From the NCBI GenBank assembly GCA_036260075.1, contig DATAAM010000059.1, positions 1 to 30,991 of the forward strand: 30,991 nucleotides of DNA, given 5' to 3'. The notes beneath the pieces are model-generated. The model did no database searches. It was given only the letters and a program-made list of their open reading frames with translations, and had not been told where the DNA came from. The position numbers and the translations under genes were made by a program. The stretch is from DATAAM01 sp036260075 (GTDB lineage: Bacteria > Actinomycetota > Acidimicrobiia > Acidimicrobiales > JAHWLA01). This document shows positions 17,335-25,942 of the stretch, one piece after another (the stretch's first letter is position 1; each line of letters begins with the position of its first letter).

Positions 17335-17994
17335 ATGCACGTGATCGTCGTGGGCTGCGGGCGGGTCGGTTCGGAGCTGGCCGTCAACCTCGACCACGCG
17401 GGCCACTCCGTCGCAGTCATCGACAAGAACCGCAACGCCTTCCGACGGCTGCCCGAGCGCTGGAGCGGCCGGGCCGTGCTGGGCTTCGGGTTCGACCGCG
17501 ACCACCTGGAGCAGGCGGGCATCGCGGAGGCCGAGGCCTTGGCCGCGGTGACGAGCGGCGACAACACCAACATCCTCACCGCCCGCATCGCGCGGGAGAC
17601 GTACCAGATCCCCAACGTGGTGGCTCGCATCTACGACCCGCGGCGAGCGGTGATCTACCAGCGCCTCGGCATCCCCACGGTGGCCACGGTGACCTGGACC
17701 ACCGACCAGGTGATGCGCCGACTGATGCCCGAGCAGACGACCACCGATTGGACCGACGCCAGCGGCACCGTGAGCATGGTCGAGCGGGCGCTGCCTGCGG
17801 GCTGGGCCGGGCACCGCCTCTCGGCCCTGGGCGAGCCGGGACGCTTCCGGCTGGTGGCCATCACGCGGGCGGGACAGGCTCGTTTGGCCGGCCCCGACCT
17901 CGTGGGCCAGGAGGGAGACATCCTCCACGTGACCGTCGTGAAGGACGCCACCGACGCGCTCGAGGCGCGGCTGGCGGGCAACCCGGAGGACTGA
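17335..17994 (+). CDS. trkA: TrkA/RCK K+ uptake regulatory protein (CeoB-like)
   Basis: This 219-residue cytosolic protein has an N-terminal Rossmann RCK_N domain with VVGCGRVGSEL (GxGxxG at 7-12) and an acidic residue ending strand 2 (VIDKN) for NAD(H). A C-terminal TrkA_C domain spans about 140-212. Such proteins gate K+ transport in response to nucleotides. It is followed after 2 nt by a second trkA gene, the ceoB-ceoC order of mycobacteria. No trkH/ktrB channel is in the window; the nearest K+ transporter is kimA, on the opposite strand beyond the HEPN/transferase pair. Confidence 0.92.
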   Translation: MHVIVVGCGRVGSELAVNLDHAGHSVAVIDKNRNAFRRLPERWSGRAVLGFGFDRDHLEQAGIAEAEALAAVTSGDNTNILTARIARETYQIPNVVARIYDPRRAVIYQRLGIPTVATVTWTTDQVMRRLMPEQTTTDWTDASGTVSMVERALPAGWAGHRLSALGEPGRFRLVAITRAGQARLAGPDLVGQEGDILHVTVVKDATDALEARLAGNPED

Positions 17995-17996
17995 GC

Positions 17997-18653
17997 ATGC
18001 GAGTCGCCATCGCCGGCGCGGGCAACGTCGGCACCTACATCGCCGCCGACCTCCGCCAGGCCGGGCACGACGTGCTGCTGATCGAGAAGGACGCCGACCT
18101 CGTGGCCCGCGTGCGCGCCGGCATCGACGTCACGTGGTTCGTGGGCGACGCCTGCGAGGTCAACACGCTCCACGAGGCCGGGCTGGCCGACGCCGACGTG
18201 GTGGTGGCGGCCACCGGCGACGACGAGGACAACCTCGTCGTGTCGCTACTGGCCAAGCAGGAGTTCGCCGTGCCGCGCGTGGTGGCGCGCGTGAACCACC
18301 CGAAGAACCACTGGTTGTTCAACGAGACGTGGGGCGTCGACGTGTCGGTGTCCACGCCGCACCTGCTGACCGCGCTGGTCGAGGAGGCGGTGTCGGTGGG
18401 CTCCCTCGTGCGGCTGCTCCAGTTCGAGGACGCCCAGCTGGTGGAGGTGACGCTGGCCGACGACTCGCCCGCGGTCGACAAGCCGATCATGGACCTCGGC
18501 GTGCCCCGTGACGCCACCATCGTGGCCGTGGTGCGCAGCGGGCACGTCGTGGTGCCCCGCGGCGACACCGTGCTTCAGGCAGGCGACGAGGTGCTGGCGC
18601 TCGTGACCGCCGACTCCGAGGCCTCGGTGACGCAGATCCTGGTGGGCACCTGA
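17997..18653 (+). CDS. trkA: TrkA/RCK K+ uptake regulatory protein (CeoC-like)
   Basis: This is the second, 218-residue RCK protein, with IAGAGNVGTYIAADL at 5-19, LLIEKD at the end of strand 2 and a TrkA_C domain at about 140-213. It starts 2 nt after the stop of the first trkA (TGA GC ATG), so translation is coupled and the products probably form a hetero-octameric ring. The sequence is clearly diverged from the first copy. A hairpin starts 2 nt after its stop codon. Confidence 0.92.
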   Translation: MRVAIAGAGNVGTYIAADLRQAGHDVLLIEKDADLVARVRAGIDVTWFVGDACEVNTLHEAGLADADVVVAATGDDEDNLVVSLLAKQEFAVPRVVARVNHPKNHWLFNETWGVDVSVSTPHLLTALVEEAVSVGSLVRLLQFEDAQLVEVTLADDSPAVDKPIMDLGVPRDATIVAVVRSGHVVVPRGDTVLQAGDEVLALVTADSEASVTQILVGT

Positions 18654-18655
18654 GC

Positions 18656-18705
18656 GTTTTCTTCGCGGATCCGGCACCTTCCAGGCGTGGTTTTGCGGAG
18701 AAAAC
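18656..18705. terminator. Hairpin between convergent trkA and OB-fold genes
   Basis: The ends GTTTTCTTCGC and GCGGAGAAAAC pair, and the inner arms pair imperfectly around TTCC. The outer arms match those of 9887-9934. It lies 2 bases after the trkA stop and 2 bases before the OB-fold stop, so it is probably a bidirectional terminator. It is a decayed copy of the same repeated element. Confidence 0.55.
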
Positions 18706-18707
18706 GG

Positions 18708-19073
18708 TCAGGGCAGCAGCTCGTAGCGCGGGTTGTAGATGAGCAGGCGGCCGCCCGGGCCGGTGTGGGCGCCGCGCCCTGTGACGACGATGCGCTGGCC
18801 GCCGCGGATGCCGGCGATCGAACGCCGCCCCGTCCACATCACGACGAGCGAGCCGGTGCCGTCGCTGATCGTGGCCTCCAGCCACGGCGAGCCGTCGGGC
18901 CGGGGCACGATGCGAAGGAACGTGATCTCGCCCGCCACCGTGACCTCGTGCCGGGCCTGCGCGTCGGCCACCAACGTGGCGCCCGGCACTCGTGCGCACC
19001 ACTGGCGCAGCTCCTCCTTGTCGAGCTCGCTCACCGGGGTGGTGAGCTTCTGGAGCATCCGGCGCAGGGCCAC
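18708..19073 (-). CDS. OB-fold nucleic acid-binding protein
   Basis: This 121-residue protein has a single OB-fold, with strands around HEVTVAGEITFLRIV, LEATISDGTGSLVVMWTGRR and QRIVVTGRG, ending in IYNPRYELLP. That ending is typical of a small actinobacterial family, including, I believe, M. tuberculosis Rv2694c near ceoB-ceoC. The target, RNA or DNA, is unknown. GTG 19073 overlaps the rsbW stop (TAGTG); ATG 19058 is an alternative that removes five residues. It is the last gene of the bldG-rsbW run. Confidence 0.72.
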   Translation of the reverse strand: MALRRMLQKLTTPVSELDKEELRQWCARVPGATLVADAQARHEVTVAGEITFLRIVPRPDGSPWLEATISDGTGSLVVMWTGRRSIAGIRGGQRIVVTGRGAHTGPGGRLLIYNPRYELLP

Positions 19074-19567
19074 TACAGCGGCTCGCCGGCCTCCCACACG
19101 CCGGCGTCGAGTGCCTCGAGCGGGGCGGGCACGCAGTACATCACCATGCGGACGGCCGTCCCCTTGTCGGACGGGTCGAACTCCACCTCGTCGACCAGCG
19201 TGCGGATCAGCGGGATCCCGAGGCCGCGTTCGAAGTTGAGGCGCTCGGGGTCGGTCACGGGCGGGTGCGTGGGCAGGGTCTCGGGGTCGAACCCCGGCCC
19301 GCGGTCCTCCACGCTCACCTCGAAGCGGTCGTCGCCCTCCCGCCACCGGACGACGACGCGCTCGTCGGCCTCCACCTCGGCGTGGGCCTCGATGGCGTTG
19401 GTGCACGCTTCCGAGACGGCCAGCTTCAGGTCGTCGATGCGGTCGTCGGGCAGGTCGCGCCGCGACGACGCCAGCGACGAGACGACGAGGCGCGCCAGCC
19501 CCACGAACTCCGGGCGCGCCGGGATCTCCAGCTCGATGGTCCCCTCGTACAGGTCGAGGACCTCCAT
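19073..19567 (-). CDS. RsbW-type anti-sigma factor / serine kinase
   Basis: This 164-residue protein has a GHKL-type ATPase fold with N-box EACTNAIEA, G1 box DRGPGF and G2-like GLGIPLI. Such proteins bind a sigma factor and phosphorylate a partner STAS antagonist. The partner is most likely the protein encoded 5 nt upstream. From memory, Streptomyces has an equivalent kinase gene (SCO3548) directly after bldG. No sigma factor gene is in the window, so its target sigma factor is unknown. Confidence 0.9.
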   Translation of the reverse strand: MEVLDLYEGTIELEIPARPEFVGLARLVVSSLASSRRDLPDDRIDDLKLAVSEACTNAIEAHAEVEADERVVVRWREGDDRFEVSVEDRGPGFDPETLPTHPPVTDPERLNFERGLGIPLIRTLVDEVEFDPSDKGTAVRMVMYCVPAPLEALDAGVWEAGEPL

Positions 19568-19572
19568 GCGTG

Positions 19573-19911
19573 CTAGCCGCCGGCCGTGGCGGCGTCGACC
19601 GAGTCGTGGATGGCGAAGACCTTGGTGAGACCGGTGATCTCGAAGACCTTGAGGATGCGGTGCTGCGTGCAGACGAGCATGAGGTCGCCGTCGTGGCTGC
19701 GCAGTCGCTTCAGGCCGCCGACCAGCACCCCCAAGCCGGTCGAATCGAGGAAGTCGACGCCTTCGAGGTCGACGACGATCCGGTACTTGCCCTCGCTCAC
19801 CAGCTCGACCAGCTTCTCGCGAAGCCGCGGGGCGGTGTACACGTCGACCTCGCCGCGCACGGACAGGACCGTGAAGTCGTTGCGGTCCTCTACCTCGAGT
19901 CCGAGATCCAT
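19573..19911 (-). CDS. BldG-like STAS anti-sigma factor antagonist
   Basis: This 112-residue STAS protein resembles Streptomyces BldG through its length, including VRGEVDVYTAPRLREKLVELV, VDFLDSTGLGVLVGGLKR and ITGLTKVFAIHDSV. Ser57 in FLDSTG is the expected phosphorylation site. It should release a sigma factor from the RsbW-type kinase when unphosphorylated. AGAGGAAG lies about 9 nt before ATG 19911. It is the first gene of the run with rsbW and the OB-fold gene, and diverges from the helicase gene, the order I recall at Streptomyces SCO3548-SCO3550. Confidence 0.92.
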   Translation of the reverse strand: MDLGLEVEDRNDFTVLSVRGEVDVYTAPRLREKLVELVSEGKYRIVVDLEGVDFLDSTGLGVLVGGLKRLRSHDGDLMLVCTQHRILKVFEITGLTKVFAIHDSVDAATAGG

Positions 19912-19971
19912 CCTGTGGCTTCCTCTCTCGTTGGGGGAGGGTCGGCGGTGCAGAAACTACCGTGCCCACCC

Positions 19972-19977
19972 TAGGGT
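19972..19977 (+). promoter_or_regulatory. -10 element, leaderless helicase gene
   Basis: TAGGGT stands 6 nt before the ATG at 19984 and there is no Shine-Dalgarno sequence. Confidence 0.4.
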
Positions 19978-19983
19978 CGGCAC

Positions 19984-22221
19984 ATGCACGACCTGGCGGA
20001 GCTCGTGCGCGCCGCGGCAGGCGACGATCGCCTCGCCCACCTTGCCACCATCCCCGCGCGCCCGGCCCGGCATGCCGCACCCACCACGCCCTTGCCCGAG
20101 GCGCTGGCGTCGCGGCTGCCTCGTGACGGGCTGTGGGTGCACCAGGCGGCAGCCGTCGACGCGGCGCGCGCGGGGCGCTCGATCGCCGTGGCCACCGGCA
20201 CGGCGTCGGGCAAGTCGCTGTGCTACCAGCTGCCGATCGCAGAGGCTGTGCTCGGCGGCGCGGCCACCGCCCTGCTGCTCTATCCCACCAAGGCGCTCAC
20301 CCAGGACCAGCTGCGCTCGCTCGCCGCGCTGGACGTGCCCGCCCTGGTGCCTGCCGTCTACGACGGCGACACGCCGCCCGAGCAGCGCACGTGGGCCCGG
20401 CGACATGCCAACGTGGTGCTGACCAACCCCGACATGCTCCACGTGGGCATCCTCCCGGCCCATGCGCGCTGGGCCACGTTCCTCATGCGACTCCGCTACG
20501 TCGTGCTCGACGAGCTGCACACCTACCGCGGCATCTTCGGCACCCACGTGGCCCAGGTGGTGCGGCGACTGCGGCGGCTGTGCGCGCACTACGGGTCGCA
20601 GCCGACGTTCCTCTTCGGCTCCGCCACGGTCGGTGCCCCGGGTGCGCTGGCGTCGGCCGTCTGCGGGCTCGACGTGGAGGAGATCACCGACGACGGCTCG
20701 CCGCGCGGCGAGCGGCTGTTCGCGGTGTGGGAGCCGCCGTTGCTCGACGAGGAGTCCGGGGCGCGCGAGTCGTCCAACCGGGAGGCCGCCCGCGTGCTGG
20801 CCGCCCTCGTGCAGGAGGATTACCGGGTGATCGCGTTCACCCGCAGTCGCAAGGGAGCCGAGCTGGTGGCGGCGGCGGCCAAGTCGCGACTGCCCGACGA
20901 CCGCGCCGAGAAGGTGCGTCCCTATCGCGGCGGGTACCTGGCGGCCGAACGGCGCGAGATCGAGCAGCAACTGTTCTCCGGCGAGCTGCTCGGCGTGGCC
21001 GCCACCAACGCGCTCGAGCTGGGCATCGACGTGGGCACGCTCGACGCCTGCATCCTCAACGGCTTCCCCGGAACCATCGCGTCGATGTGGCAGCAGGCGG
21101 GCCGGGCGGGCCGGGCCCGCCGGCGGTCGCTGGCCGTCCTGGTGGCGGGAGAGGACGCGCTCGACCAGTGGTACGTCGCCCACCCCGAGGAGCTGCTCTC
21201 GCGTCCGCCCGAGCCCGCCGTGGTGAACCCGTCGAACCCCTTTGTGCTCGACCCCCACCTGGCCTGCGCCGCGTACGAGCGGCCGCTCACCCACGACGAC
21301 GAGGCGTACTGGGGCGACGACCTCGAGGAGGCGATCGCCCGACTGGTGCGCGCCGACGTGCTGCGCCTGCGCAACGGACGGGCGGTGTACGCCCAACCGG
21401 TGCGGCCCGCGGGCACAGTCGGCCTGCGGACCGGCTCCCGCGAGGAGTTCGGCATCGTGCGGGCGGACGGCACCCTCATCGGCACCGTGGACAAGGCGCG
21501 GGCGTTCACCTCCGTGCACCCGGGCGCCGTCTACCTCCACCAAGGCCAGCACTACCGCGTGGAGTCGCTCGACCTGCACGACCGCACAGCCTGGGTGGAG
21601 CCCACCGACCCGTCGGAGCTCACGCAGGCCCGTACCGATGTCGACGTGCGCATCCTCGCCGAGGAAGAGGCGGTGGCCGTCGGCCGGGCCCGCCTGTCGC
21701 TGGGGCCGGTGGAGGTGACCGAGCACGTGACCGGCTACCGCCGTCGCGACCTGCGGACCGGCGAGGTGCTGGGCGACGAGGACCTCGACCTGCCGCCCTC
21801 CACGCTCGAGACGAGGGCGTTCTGGTACACCGTCGACGAGCGCGTGCTGCACGCCGCCCGGCTGCTGCCGGCGCAGGTGCCGGGCACGCTGCACGCGGCC
21901 GAGCACGCGGCCATCGGCATGCTGCCGCTGTTCACGATCTGCGACCGGTGGGACGTGGGCGGCGTGTCCACCGCGCTCCTCGCCGACACCGGACGTCCCA
22001 CGATCGTCATCTACGACGGCTACCCGGGCGGTGCAGGCATCGCCGAGCTGGGGTTCGCCGCAGGCCGCACCCACCTGGAGGCGACGCTGGGGGCCGTGAC
22101 CGCGTGCCCGTGCGCAGCAGGCTGCCCGTCGTGCGTGCAGTCACCCAAGTGCGGGAACCTCAACGAGCCGCTCGACAAGGCGGGCGCGGTCGCCTTCCTC
22201 CGCACGGTGCTGGCTAGGTGA
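19984..22221 (+). CDS. DEAD/DEAH helicase with DUF1998 (MrfA/YprA-like)
   Basis: This is a 745-residue superfamily 2 helicase. Motif I is TGTASGKS (71-78), motif II reads DELH and motif III GSAT; the second RecA domain has TNALELGIDVG and QQAGRAGR. The C-terminal DUF1998 region has a cysteine cluster at 708, 710, 714, 717 and 723 (CPCAAGCPSC...KC). B. subtilis MrfA (YprA), which acts in mitomycin C repair, has this layout and about the same length, so a DNA repair role is likely. The gene is a regular neighbour of bldG or topA in actinomycetes. Its last 8 bases overlap the convergent DUF4349 gene. Confidence 0.93.
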   Translation: MHDLAELVRAAAGDDRLAHLATIPARPARHAAPTTPLPEALASRLPRDGLWVHQAAAVDAARAGRSIAVATGTASGKSLCYQLPIAEAVLGGAATALLLYPTKALTQDQLRSLAALDVPALVPAVYDGDTPPEQRTWARRHANVVLTNPDMLHVGILPAHARWATFLMRLRYVVLDELHTYRGIFGTHVAQVVRRLRRLCAHYGSQPTFLFGSATVGAPGALASAVCGLDVEEITDDGSPRGERLFAVWEPPLLDEESGARESSNREAARVLAALVQEDYRVIAFTRSRKGAELVAAAAKSRLPDDRAEKVRPYRGGYLAAERREIEQQLFSGELLGVAATNALELGIDVGTLDACILNGFPGTIASMWQQAGRAGRARRRSLAVLVAGEDALDQWYVAHPEELLSRPPEPAVVNPSNPFVLDPHLACAAYERPLTHDDEAYWGDDLEEAIARLVRADVLRLRNGRAVYAQPVRPAGTVGLRTGSREEFGIVRADGTLIGTVDKARAFTSVHPGAVYLHQGQHYRVESLDLHDRTAWVEPTDPSELTQARTDVDVRILAEEEAVAVGRARLSLGPVEVTEHVTGYRRRDLRTGEVLGDEDLDLPPSTLETRAFWYTVDERVLHAARLLPAQVPGTLHAAEHAAIGMLPLFTICDRWDVGGVSTALLADTGRPTIVIYDGYPGGAGIAELGFAAGRTHLEATLGAVTACPCAAGCPSCVQSPKCGNLNEPLDKAGAVAFLRTVLAR

Positions 22222-23230
22222 CCGCAGGCTCGTGGCCGCGGCGGGCGACCGCCCGCCACAGCGCCCAGCCCAGCAGCACGAGCAGCGCCAGCGGGAGCAC
22301 GTAGCCCAGCACCAGCAGCGTGCCGCCCATCACGGCCAGGGACGCCCTCACCGCGTCGCGGGCGCCCTCTGCCACGGGGTTGGGATCGCCCGGCGCCTCG
22401 GCCTGCGCCGCGCCCGGCTCGAAGAGGTTGGCCCGGATGGTGCCCAAGGCGGCGGCGTCCTGCAGGCGGGCCCGTTGGCCGGCGGCCTGCTCGATCTCCT
22501 GGCGCACCCGCGTGAGCTGCTGCTGGACCTCGATCGTCTCGCCCACCGTCTTGGCCCGCGTCATCAACGTGCGCAGCGTCTCCTCCTCCACCTGGAGGCT
22601 GCGGATGCGGGCGTCGAGGTCGATCAGCTGCCCACCCACGTCCTCGCCGTCGATGACCTCGCTCCTCACCTCGCCCAGGCCCGCCAGCTCCGCCCGCACC
22701 GCGTCGAACGCGCGAGCAGGGACGCGCAGCACGAGTGTGCCGGAGGCCGACCGCTCGTCCTCGCCGTGGTCGGTCTGGCTGGTGGAACCCGCCACGAACC
22801 CGCCGTGGGCGGACGCCACCGACGAGGCCCGCTCGAACGCGGCCCGGAAGCCGTCGTCCTTCACCTCGATGCGGACGTCGGCCCGCTTCACGATGCGCGG
22901 CCCGTTGGGGTCACCGGGCGACGCCTGGGGCAGGACGGCGTCGGGGCTGGGCGCCACCGTCGTGGCCGGTCCACGGCTGCTGCCGCCTCCGGCGGCGGAT
23001 GCCATTGCGCTCATGTTGCCCGCCACTGCGGCGTCCCCGCCGTCGTCGGCCTCCGCCGCCGCGCCGCTGTCCAGCCCGTCGAGCGACGCCCGCACGTCGG
23101 CCCGGGACTCACCCGCGGGCCGCCGGGCGCCGTCCTGCGTGACCGCCGCCACGATGCCGCCCGCCGCCAAGAGCACGGCCGCCGACGCGACGACCAGCCG
23201 CAGCTTCCACCCAAGTCGCACTCGCCGCAT
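22214..23230 (-). CDS. DUF4349 membrane protein
   Basis: This is a 338-residue protein anchored by an N-terminal helix (about 14-32) and a C-terminal helix (about 307-328), with a large extracytoplasmic part between them. The middle is a DUF4349 domain, starting near RADVRIEVKDD and containing a coiled coil (about 230-280, LIDLDARIRSLQVEEETLRTLM). A low-complexity linker precedes it. Family function is unknown. GAGGAGG about 6 nt before the ATG fixes the start. It converges on the helicase gene with an 8-base overlap and lies 61 nt after phoU. Confidence 0.85.
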   Translation of the reverse strand: MRRVRLGWKLRLVVASAAVLLAAGGIVAAVTQDGARRPAGESRADVRASLDGLDSGAAAEADDGGDAAVAGNMSAMASAAGGGSSRGPATTVAPSPDAVLPQASPGDPNGPRIVKRADVRIEVKDDGFRAAFERASSVASAHGGFVAGSTSQTDHGEDERSASGTLVLRVPARAFDAVRAELAGLGEVRSEVIDGEDVGGQLIDLDARIRSLQVEEETLRTLMTRAKTVGETIEVQQQLTRVRQEIEQAAGQRARLQDAAALGTIRANLFEPGAAQAEAPGDPNPVAEGARDAVRASLAVMGGTLLVLGYVLPLALLVLLGWALWRAVARRGHEPAVT

Positions 23231-23291
23231 CAGGGCCTCCTCGTTCGCTCGGACGCCGCTTGGACGGCACGCGAGCGGCGATCGGTTCCCG

Positions 23292-23939
23292 TCAGTCGCT
23301 TTCGCCGCGGGCCAGGTAGCGCACACGGTTGGCCACGTTGACCGCGTGGTCGCCCAGGCGTTCGTAGTAGCGGCCGACCAGTGACATCTCCAGCGCCACC
23401 GGCACGGTGAGCGTGCCGGACACCAGCTCGGCAGTGAGGCTCAGGTGCAGGTCGTCGAGCTCGTCGTCGGCCTCGTGGAGCTGGTCGTAGGCATCGGCGT
23501 CACGGTCGACGTAGGCGTCGGTGGCCCGCCGCCACATCTCCACCCCCACCCGCCCCATCTGCTCGATGAGGCCGCGGATGCGGGGCGTGAGCTCGTCGGT
23601 GAGCCCCCGGGCCGCCTTCTGGGCGATGTGCTCGGCCAGGTCGCCACTGCGCTCCAGCTCGGGCACGATGCGCAGCACCGACAGCAGGAAGCGCAGGTCG
23701 CGGGCCATCGGCGTCTGCAGGGCGAACTGGTGTTGCACGAGTCGCTCGACGTCGTGGTACAGCGAGTCGATGAGGGCGTCCTGCTCCAACAGCTGCTTGG
23801 CCGACTCGCGGTCGCCCGCCAGGAACGCTTCGGTGGCAGCGGCCAAGCCTTCGCCGACGAGGGCGAACAGTTGGACAACCTTGCCGTCGATCTCCTGCAG
23901 GTCGCGCTGGAAGCCGGCGCGCAACTGGTGGTCGGGCAT
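23292..23939 (-). CDS. phoU: PhoU phosphate-signalling protein
   Basis: This 215-residue all-helical protein has two PhoU repeats. Metal-site segments appear as ERSGDLAEHIA (first repeat) and RYYERLGDHAVNVANRV (second repeat). PhoU modulates the Pst transporter and the PhoR/SenX3 kinase under phosphate sufficiency. It is an orphan here, with no pst or phoR genes nearby. TAGAGT lies 6 nt before ATG 23939 and there is no Shine-Dalgarno sequence, so it is probably transcribed separately and leaderless. Confidence 0.95.
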   Translation of the reverse strand: MPDHQLRAGFQRDLQEIDGKVVQLFALVGEGLAAATEAFLAGDRESAKQLLEQDALIDSLYHDVERLVQHQFALQTPMARDLRFLLSVLRIVPELERSGDLAEHIAQKAARGLTDELTPRIRGLIEQMGRVGVEMWRRATDAYVDRDADAYDQLHEADDELDDLHLSLTAELVSGTLTVPVALEMSLVGRYYERLGDHAVNVANRVRYLARGESD

Positions 23940-23945
23940 GGCCCG

Positions 23946-23951
23946 ACTCTA
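23946..23951 (-). promoter_or_regulatory. -10 element, leaderless phoU
   Basis: TAGAGT on the minus strand stands 6 nt before the phoU ATG. It lies in the 16-nt gap after the fibronectin-III gene. Confidence 0.4.
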
Positions 23952-23955
23952 TGCC

Positions 23956-25272
23956 TCAGGCGACGGCGACCGGTTCGCGCTCCTCTGCGCTCTCCTCGGT
24001 CTCCACCGCGGGAGCGAAGCGGCGGCGTCGGGGCGGCCGGGCGGGCGGCGGTGTGGGTGCCACCGCTTCGAGCACGTCGGCCCGCCGCACCTCGCTGCGC
24101 ACCCACAGCAGGTGCATGACGAGGACGGTGGTGAGCAGCCCGCCCGCCAGGAAGGCGAGCGACTGGAGGCGGCCACCGTCGTCGTCGGAGAGGTCTTCGA
24201 CGATGGCCACGTCGCCCCCGCCCCCGGCGTCCCCGTCGGCGGAGTCGCGGCGCGGCCGGCCGGCGAAAGGCAACGCCTCCTCGAAGCTGCCCTCCTCGCC
24301 TTCCCCTGCCAGGGCGGGCGACCGGCCGGACTGGCGCGCCTGCTCGAGCAAGGAGGCGAAGCCGCTGAGGTCGACCTTCCCCGAGGTGGGCAGGGTGGTC
24401 GGCGTGGGACCGGACGTGGTACCGCCCCCGCTGCCGGTCGAGCCCCCGCCCGGACGGCCGCCCGTCGAGCCGCTGCCCGTGGAGGTCCCCGACCGGTTGC
24501 CGCCACCGGAGGTCTCCTCCTCGGCCGGAGCCGACGAGGCGGCGGTGGTCGTGGTGGTGACGGGCGGCGCGGGCACCTTGGCGGTGCTGGGGTTGGAGGG
24601 CAGCGAGGGGTTGAGCTGCCCCGCATCGGCCGACGAACGGAGGGCGACCACGCGGTAGCGGTAGGTGCCACCCGCCTCGGTCGTTGCGGAGTCGACCACG
24701 CTGGTTGTGCTCCTGCCCGTGACGGTGACCTGTTCCCACGGAGCCGAGCCGAGCTGGCGCTGCACCTCGTAGCCGAACATGTCGGGCTCGTTGTTGGCGG
24801 GCCACGAGACGGCGACCTTGCGCTCGCCGTTCACCGCTGTGGTGGGGGCGGGCGGGGGTGCAGGCGCGGCGTCGATCACGAAGTCGGCGGAGCCTCTCCC
24901 CGTCTCGTCTGTCTGGTCGAGCATGCCGTCGCGCCCTGTGGCAGCCACCTCCACGCGGTAGCGACCGTTCCAGGGGAATGTGCGCTGCGGGACCTGGACG
25001 CGGAACGACGTGCTGTTGTTGCCAGTGGGGTGCGAGGTCGCCGCGGGCACCGGCCGGTTCTCCGCCGAGAACCAGGTGACGGTGGCATCGCCGCGGATTG
25101 TGCCGCCGTTGGGCATGCGGACGGTGGCGTCGAGGGCGACGTTGGCCGACGTGAAGCGCTGCTCGTCGGTGGGCGTGGCGAACTCGACCACGGGCTCGGC
25201 AGCGCGCGCGGGCGGGGCCGTGCCGAGCAGCACGACCACGACGGCGGCGGCGCACGCCAGGGCTCGCCTCAT
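23956..25272 (-). CDS. Secreted fibronectin-III membrane protein
   Basis: This 438-residue protein has a signal peptide (MRRALACAAAVVVVLLGTAPPARA), an immunoglobulin-like region and then a fibronectin type III domain (about 133-220, with VAVSWPANNEPDMFGYEVQR). A long Thr/Ser/Gly-rich linker leads to one transmembrane helix (369-391) and a 47-residue basic cytosolic tail. It is thus a wall-spanning type I membrane protein and not an LPXTG protein. The ATG overlaps the sortase stop codon as ATGA, so the two are co-translated, which suggests a part in surface display or as the sortase's membrane partner. The specific function is not known. Confidence 0.82.
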   Translation of the reverse strand: MRRALACAAAVVVVLLGTAPPARAAEPVVEFATPTDEQRFTSANVALDATVRMPNGGTIRGDATVTWFSAENRPVPAATSHPTGNNSTSFRVQVPQRTFPWNGRYRVEVAATGRDGMLDQTDETGRGSADFVIDAAPAPPPAPTTAVNGERKVAVSWPANNEPDMFGYEVQRQLGSAPWEQVTVTGRSTTSVVDSATTEAGGTYRYRVVALRSSADAGQLNPSLPSNPSTAKVPAPPVTTTTTAASSAPAEEETSGGGNRSGTSTGSGSTGGRPGGGSTGSGGGTTSGPTPTTLPTSGKVDLSGFASLLEQARQSGRSPALAGEGEEGSFEEALPFAGRPRRDSADGDAGGGGDVAIVEDLSDDDGGRLQSLAFLAGGLLTTVLVMHLLWVRSEVRRADVLEAVAPTPPPARPPRRRRFAPAVETEESAEEREPVAVA

Positions 25273-25892
25273 GCGGCTTCCTCGACGCCCTTCGACAACG
25301 TGGCCCGCACGATGATGCGCTGCTTGGCCGAGCCCTTGGGATGGCAGCTCGTGAGCGTGAGTGTGCTCTTGCTGTCGTCGTTGGCCACCACCGAGGTGTC
25401 CTTGGGTGTGGTGATGAACGGCGGGCGCTCGACCTCGTAGGTGCACCGGCCGATGGGCGTCTCGAGGATGATCGAATCACCCGGCGCCAGCCGGTCGACG
25501 TGGGCGAACGGCTTGCCGTACGTGGTGCGATGGCCTGCGATGGCGACGGTGCCCGTCTCGCACGGCAGCCGGGTGTGCACGTAGTGCCCGGCGCCCGCCC
25601 GCAGGGCGCTCGCCGTGGTTCCCTCCACCACGAGGACATCGACGTCGAGCTTCGGGATCTTGATGCGGGTGAGCGCATCACCCACCTCGACCTTGCCCTC
25701 CCGGTACGCCTGCTCGAGCTTGGGGCTGGCGAACTGGCGGCTCAGCCGGCTCTGCTGTCGCGATTGGTACAGGTTCGTGTAGAAGGGGTAGCCCAGCATC
25801 CCGACCGCGGCCACCACGAGCCCGACCGTCAGCAGCGACAGCGCGCGACGGGCCCAGCGATGGGTGCGGAGGTAGCGGACAAGGGCGTCCAA
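25269..25892 (-). CDS. Class E-like sortase
   Basis: This 207-residue transpeptidase has an N-terminal membrane helix (about 17-38) and a sortase beta-barrel. His121 (IAGHRTTYGKPFA), Cys183 (LTLTSCHPKG) and Arg192 (KQRIIV) form the catalytic triad. The TLTxC and GHRTTYG contexts fit actinobacterial class E enzymes. I use the TTG at 25892 because AGGAGAA ends 8 nt before it; upstream codons in this frame offer no ATG or GTG near a ribosome site. It lies between an LPRTG protein (upstream) and the fibronectin-III protein (overlapping downstream). Confidence 0.9.
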   Translation of the reverse strand: MDALVRYLRTHRWARRALSLLTVGLVVAAVGMLGYPFYTNLYQSRQQSRLSRQFASPKLEQAYREGKVEVGDALTRIKIPKLDVDVLVVEGTTASALRAGAGHYVHTRLPCETGTVAIAGHRTTYGKPFAHVDRLAPGDSIILETPIGRCTYEVERPPFITTPKDTSVVANDDSKSTLTLTSCHPKGSAKQRIIVRATLSKGVEEAA

Positions 25893-25942
25893 CGAAGCCG
25901 TTCTCCTCGTAACGATGGTGACTGTCTCTTCAAGGTAAACGA

